7,845 bases of DNA from Bacillota bacterium (lineage in GTDB: Bacteria > Bacillota > Clostridia > Oscillospirales > Acutalibacteraceae), in assembly GCA_023417635.1 (NCBI GenBank), contig JAEZFF010000094.1, positions 1-7,845 on the forward strand. Reading direction: 5' to 3'. The notes below the pieces were generated by a model. It did no database searches and was not told the DNA's origin. It saw only the letters and a list, made by a program, of their open reading frames with translations. The position numbers and the translations under genes were made by a program. Below are positions 6,788 through 7,845 of this stretch, one piece after another (positions within the stretch are counted from its first letter, which is position 1; each line of letters begins with the position of its first letter).

Positions 6788-6838
6788 ATAAATGCAAGAA
6801 CCGCACTGCCAACTTGGCAGTGCGGTTCTTGCATTTAT
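6788..6838. terminator. Bidirectional hairpin terminator between hisE and the convergent gene
   Basis: Bases 6788-6811 pair perfectly with 6815-6838, a 24-bp stem with a 3-base loop (about 5 if the tip pair opens). The stem has a GC-rich core (CCGCACTGCC / GGCAGTGCGG) and A/T-rich ends. On the + strand the arm ends in TGCATTTATTT, giving a U-rich tail for hisE. On the - strand the tail is weaker (TGCATTTATGTTTC). The TAA stop of the convergent pseudouridine synthase gene (6835-6837) lies inside the stem. The stem is longer than most intrinsic terminators. Confidence 0.9.
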
Positions 6839-7794
6839 TTGAAATTGTAAAATTCTTTCAGAAACCATACATCCTTTGCCTCAAATTCTTTTCCGTTCAG
6901 GTAGCTGAGAACTCCTGCATCCGTTGTAAATTTGAATTTCAGTTTATAAGAATACAGGGCCTGGTATGGGAAGCCCGTGCGCTTATTTACGGCATTTCGT
7001 CCGTATTTTCCGTCACCTGCGAGAGGATGGCCAATCGAAGCTAGGTGCGCGCGAATCTGGTGGGTGCGGCCCGTAAGCAACTCTACTTCCAGCAGGCTGA
7101 AGTCAGAACGCTCCGCGAGTACGTGGTAACGCGTTTCAATATTTTTTGAATCTTTTGTAGGTTTGTCTGAAATGTAAACGCGGTTTTGCTTTTCGTTTTT
7201 GGTCAGGCAGCCTTTCAGCGTTGCACATTTTTGTTTCATATGGCCGCATGCGACGCACAGATAGAGCTTTTCAAGTTCCCGGTCTTTTACTTTTTGATTC
7301 ATGATGCGAAGCGTTTCGGCATTCTTAGCCGCCATTACGATTCCGCCTGTGTTCCGGTCTATGCGGTTGACGAGGGCTGGTGCAAACGAATTTTCCGCCT
7401 CCGGGTCATATTCACCTTTTGCGTAAAGATAGTGCTGCACACGGGCTATCAGCGAATCAAAATGGTAATTTTCATCCGGATGTACAATAAGACCAGGCTT
7501 TTTGTCCAGAATCATAATGTTTTCGTCTTCGTAAAGAATATTCAGCTTATTCGGAGCTTTCAAAAAATCATATTCTTTGGGCTGTGTCTGAAAAAATTCA
7601 TCTTTCAGGTACATGGAAAGCACGTCGCCTTCCTGCAGGCGGGTAGAGATTTCACAGCGCTTTCCGTTGCACTTAATGTCTTTTTTTCGAATACTCTTAT
7701 ACATCATGGACTGCGGCAGATTAGGGTATGTCTTCGTCAAAAATTTATCAAGACGCTGGCCTGCGTCGTTTTCACCGACTGTTACTGTTTTCAT
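6835..7794 (-). CDS. RluA-family (RluC/RluD-like) RNA pseudouridine synthase with S4 domain
   Basis: This enzyme isomerises specific uridines in RNA, probably 23S rRNA, to pseudouridine. The 319 residues begin with an S4 RNA-binding domain (about 13-75, GQRLDKFLTKTYPNL onward, then IRKKDIKCNGKR). The catalytic domain starts near ILYEDENIMILDKKPGLIVHP (86-106). The catalytic aspartate is Asp146 in VNRIDRNTGGIV, where the common form is HRLDxxTSG. TGRTHQIRAHLASIGHPLAGDGKYG (241-265) is the other family signature. The ATG at 7794 has AGGAG at 7813-7809 upstream on the - strand, with a rather long spacing of 14 nt. It converges on the his operon and shares its terminator; no functional link to histidine is implied. 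The exact paralogue (RluC, RluD or another) and target site cannot be set from sequence alone. Confidence 0.93.
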   Translation of the reverse strand: MKTVTVGENDAGQRLDKFLTKTYPNLPQSMMYKSIRKKDIKCNGKRCEISTRLQEGDVLSMYLKDEFFQTQPKEYDFLKAPNKLNILYEDENIMILDKKPGLIVHPDENYHFDSLIARVQHYLYAKGEYDPEAENSFAPALVNRIDRNTGGIVMAAKNAETLRIMNQKVKDRELEKLYLCVACGHMKQKCATLKGCLTKNEKQNRVYISDKPTKDSKNIETRYHVLAERSDFSLLEVELLTGRTHQIRAHLASIGHPLAGDGKYGRNAVNKRTGFPYQALYSYKLKFKFTTDAGVLSYLNGKEFEAKDVWFLKEFYNFK

Positions 7795-7845
7795 GAAACG
7801 GAATCACACTCCTGAACTTTAGGGTCTGCGGTTTTTCTTTTAAAA
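7791..7845 (-). other. Possible last 17 codons of an upstream - strand gene
   Basis: On the - strand one frame is open from the window edge to a TGA at 7793-7791, reading FKRKTADPKVQECDSVS. Its stop overlaps the pseudouridine synthase ATG as ATGA, the junction type seen between coupled genes. A run this short can be open by chance and another frame is also open here, so this is only a candidate. No family can be assigned. Confidence 0.25.

Noticed and set aside
7186..7815. 209-codon + strand open frame opposite the pseudouridine synthase
   Set aside because: It lies entirely antisense to a gene with clear catalytic motifs, its translation is rich in F, C and H with no recognisable domain, and it has no convincing ribosome binding site. 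It is a shadow frame.
1..7845. Search for a novel defence, toxin-antitoxin, phage or mobile system
   Set aside because: Every long frame with coding character matches polC, his genes or an rRNA-type pseudouridine synthase. No inverted terminal repeats, transposase, CRISPR repeats or small unexplained gene pair are visible, and gaps between genes are at most about 70 bases.

Overview
The window looks like a chromosomal segment of a Clostridia-type Firmicute. The evidence is a Gram-positive-type PolC replicase tail, the short HisG plus HisZ form of ATP phosphoribosyltransferase, strong AGGAGG-like ribosome binding sites and moderate GC content. A member of the Ruminococcaceae/Oscillospirales is a plausible but unproven guess. 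The window is nearly all coding and I see no mobile element, CRISPR array, tRNA or rRNA.

Layout: (1) 1-513, + strand, the C-terminal end of polC, ending in a clamp-binding QMSLF tail. (2) 514-583, a compact regulatory region with a consensus-like sigma-A promoter (TTGACA, 17-bp spacer, TG-extended TATCAT). The -10 box lies inside a TAGT/ACTA inverted repeat that is followed by a tandem copy of the half-site; this is a good operator candidate. (3) 584-6784, + strand, a tightly packed histidine biosynthesis operon hisZ-hisG-hisD-hisC-hisB-hisA-hisI-hisE. Junctions range from a 14-bp overlap to a 15-bp gap. (4) 6788-6838, a 24-bp perfect-stem hairpin that ends the his operon and also contains the stop codon of the convergent gene. 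(5) 6835-7794, - strand, an RluA-family pseudouridine synthase with an S4 domain, possibly preceded by the last codons of another - strand gene at the window edge.

How the genes work together: HisG with HisZ condenses ATP and PRPP. HisE and HisI, as two separate proteins, hydrolyse the product and open its ring. HisA isomerises it. HisB dehydrates imidazole glycerol phosphate, HisC transaminates, and HisD oxidises histidinol to histidine. Three functions are missing here: both subunits of IGP synthase (HisH, HisF) and histidinol-phosphate phosphatase. They must be encoded elsewhere if the pathway is complete.

Most of the window is ordinary housekeeping sequence. I found no convincing novel system. 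The points most worth a second look are the promoter/operator architecture, the absence of hisH and hisF, and the terminator that overlaps a stop codon.
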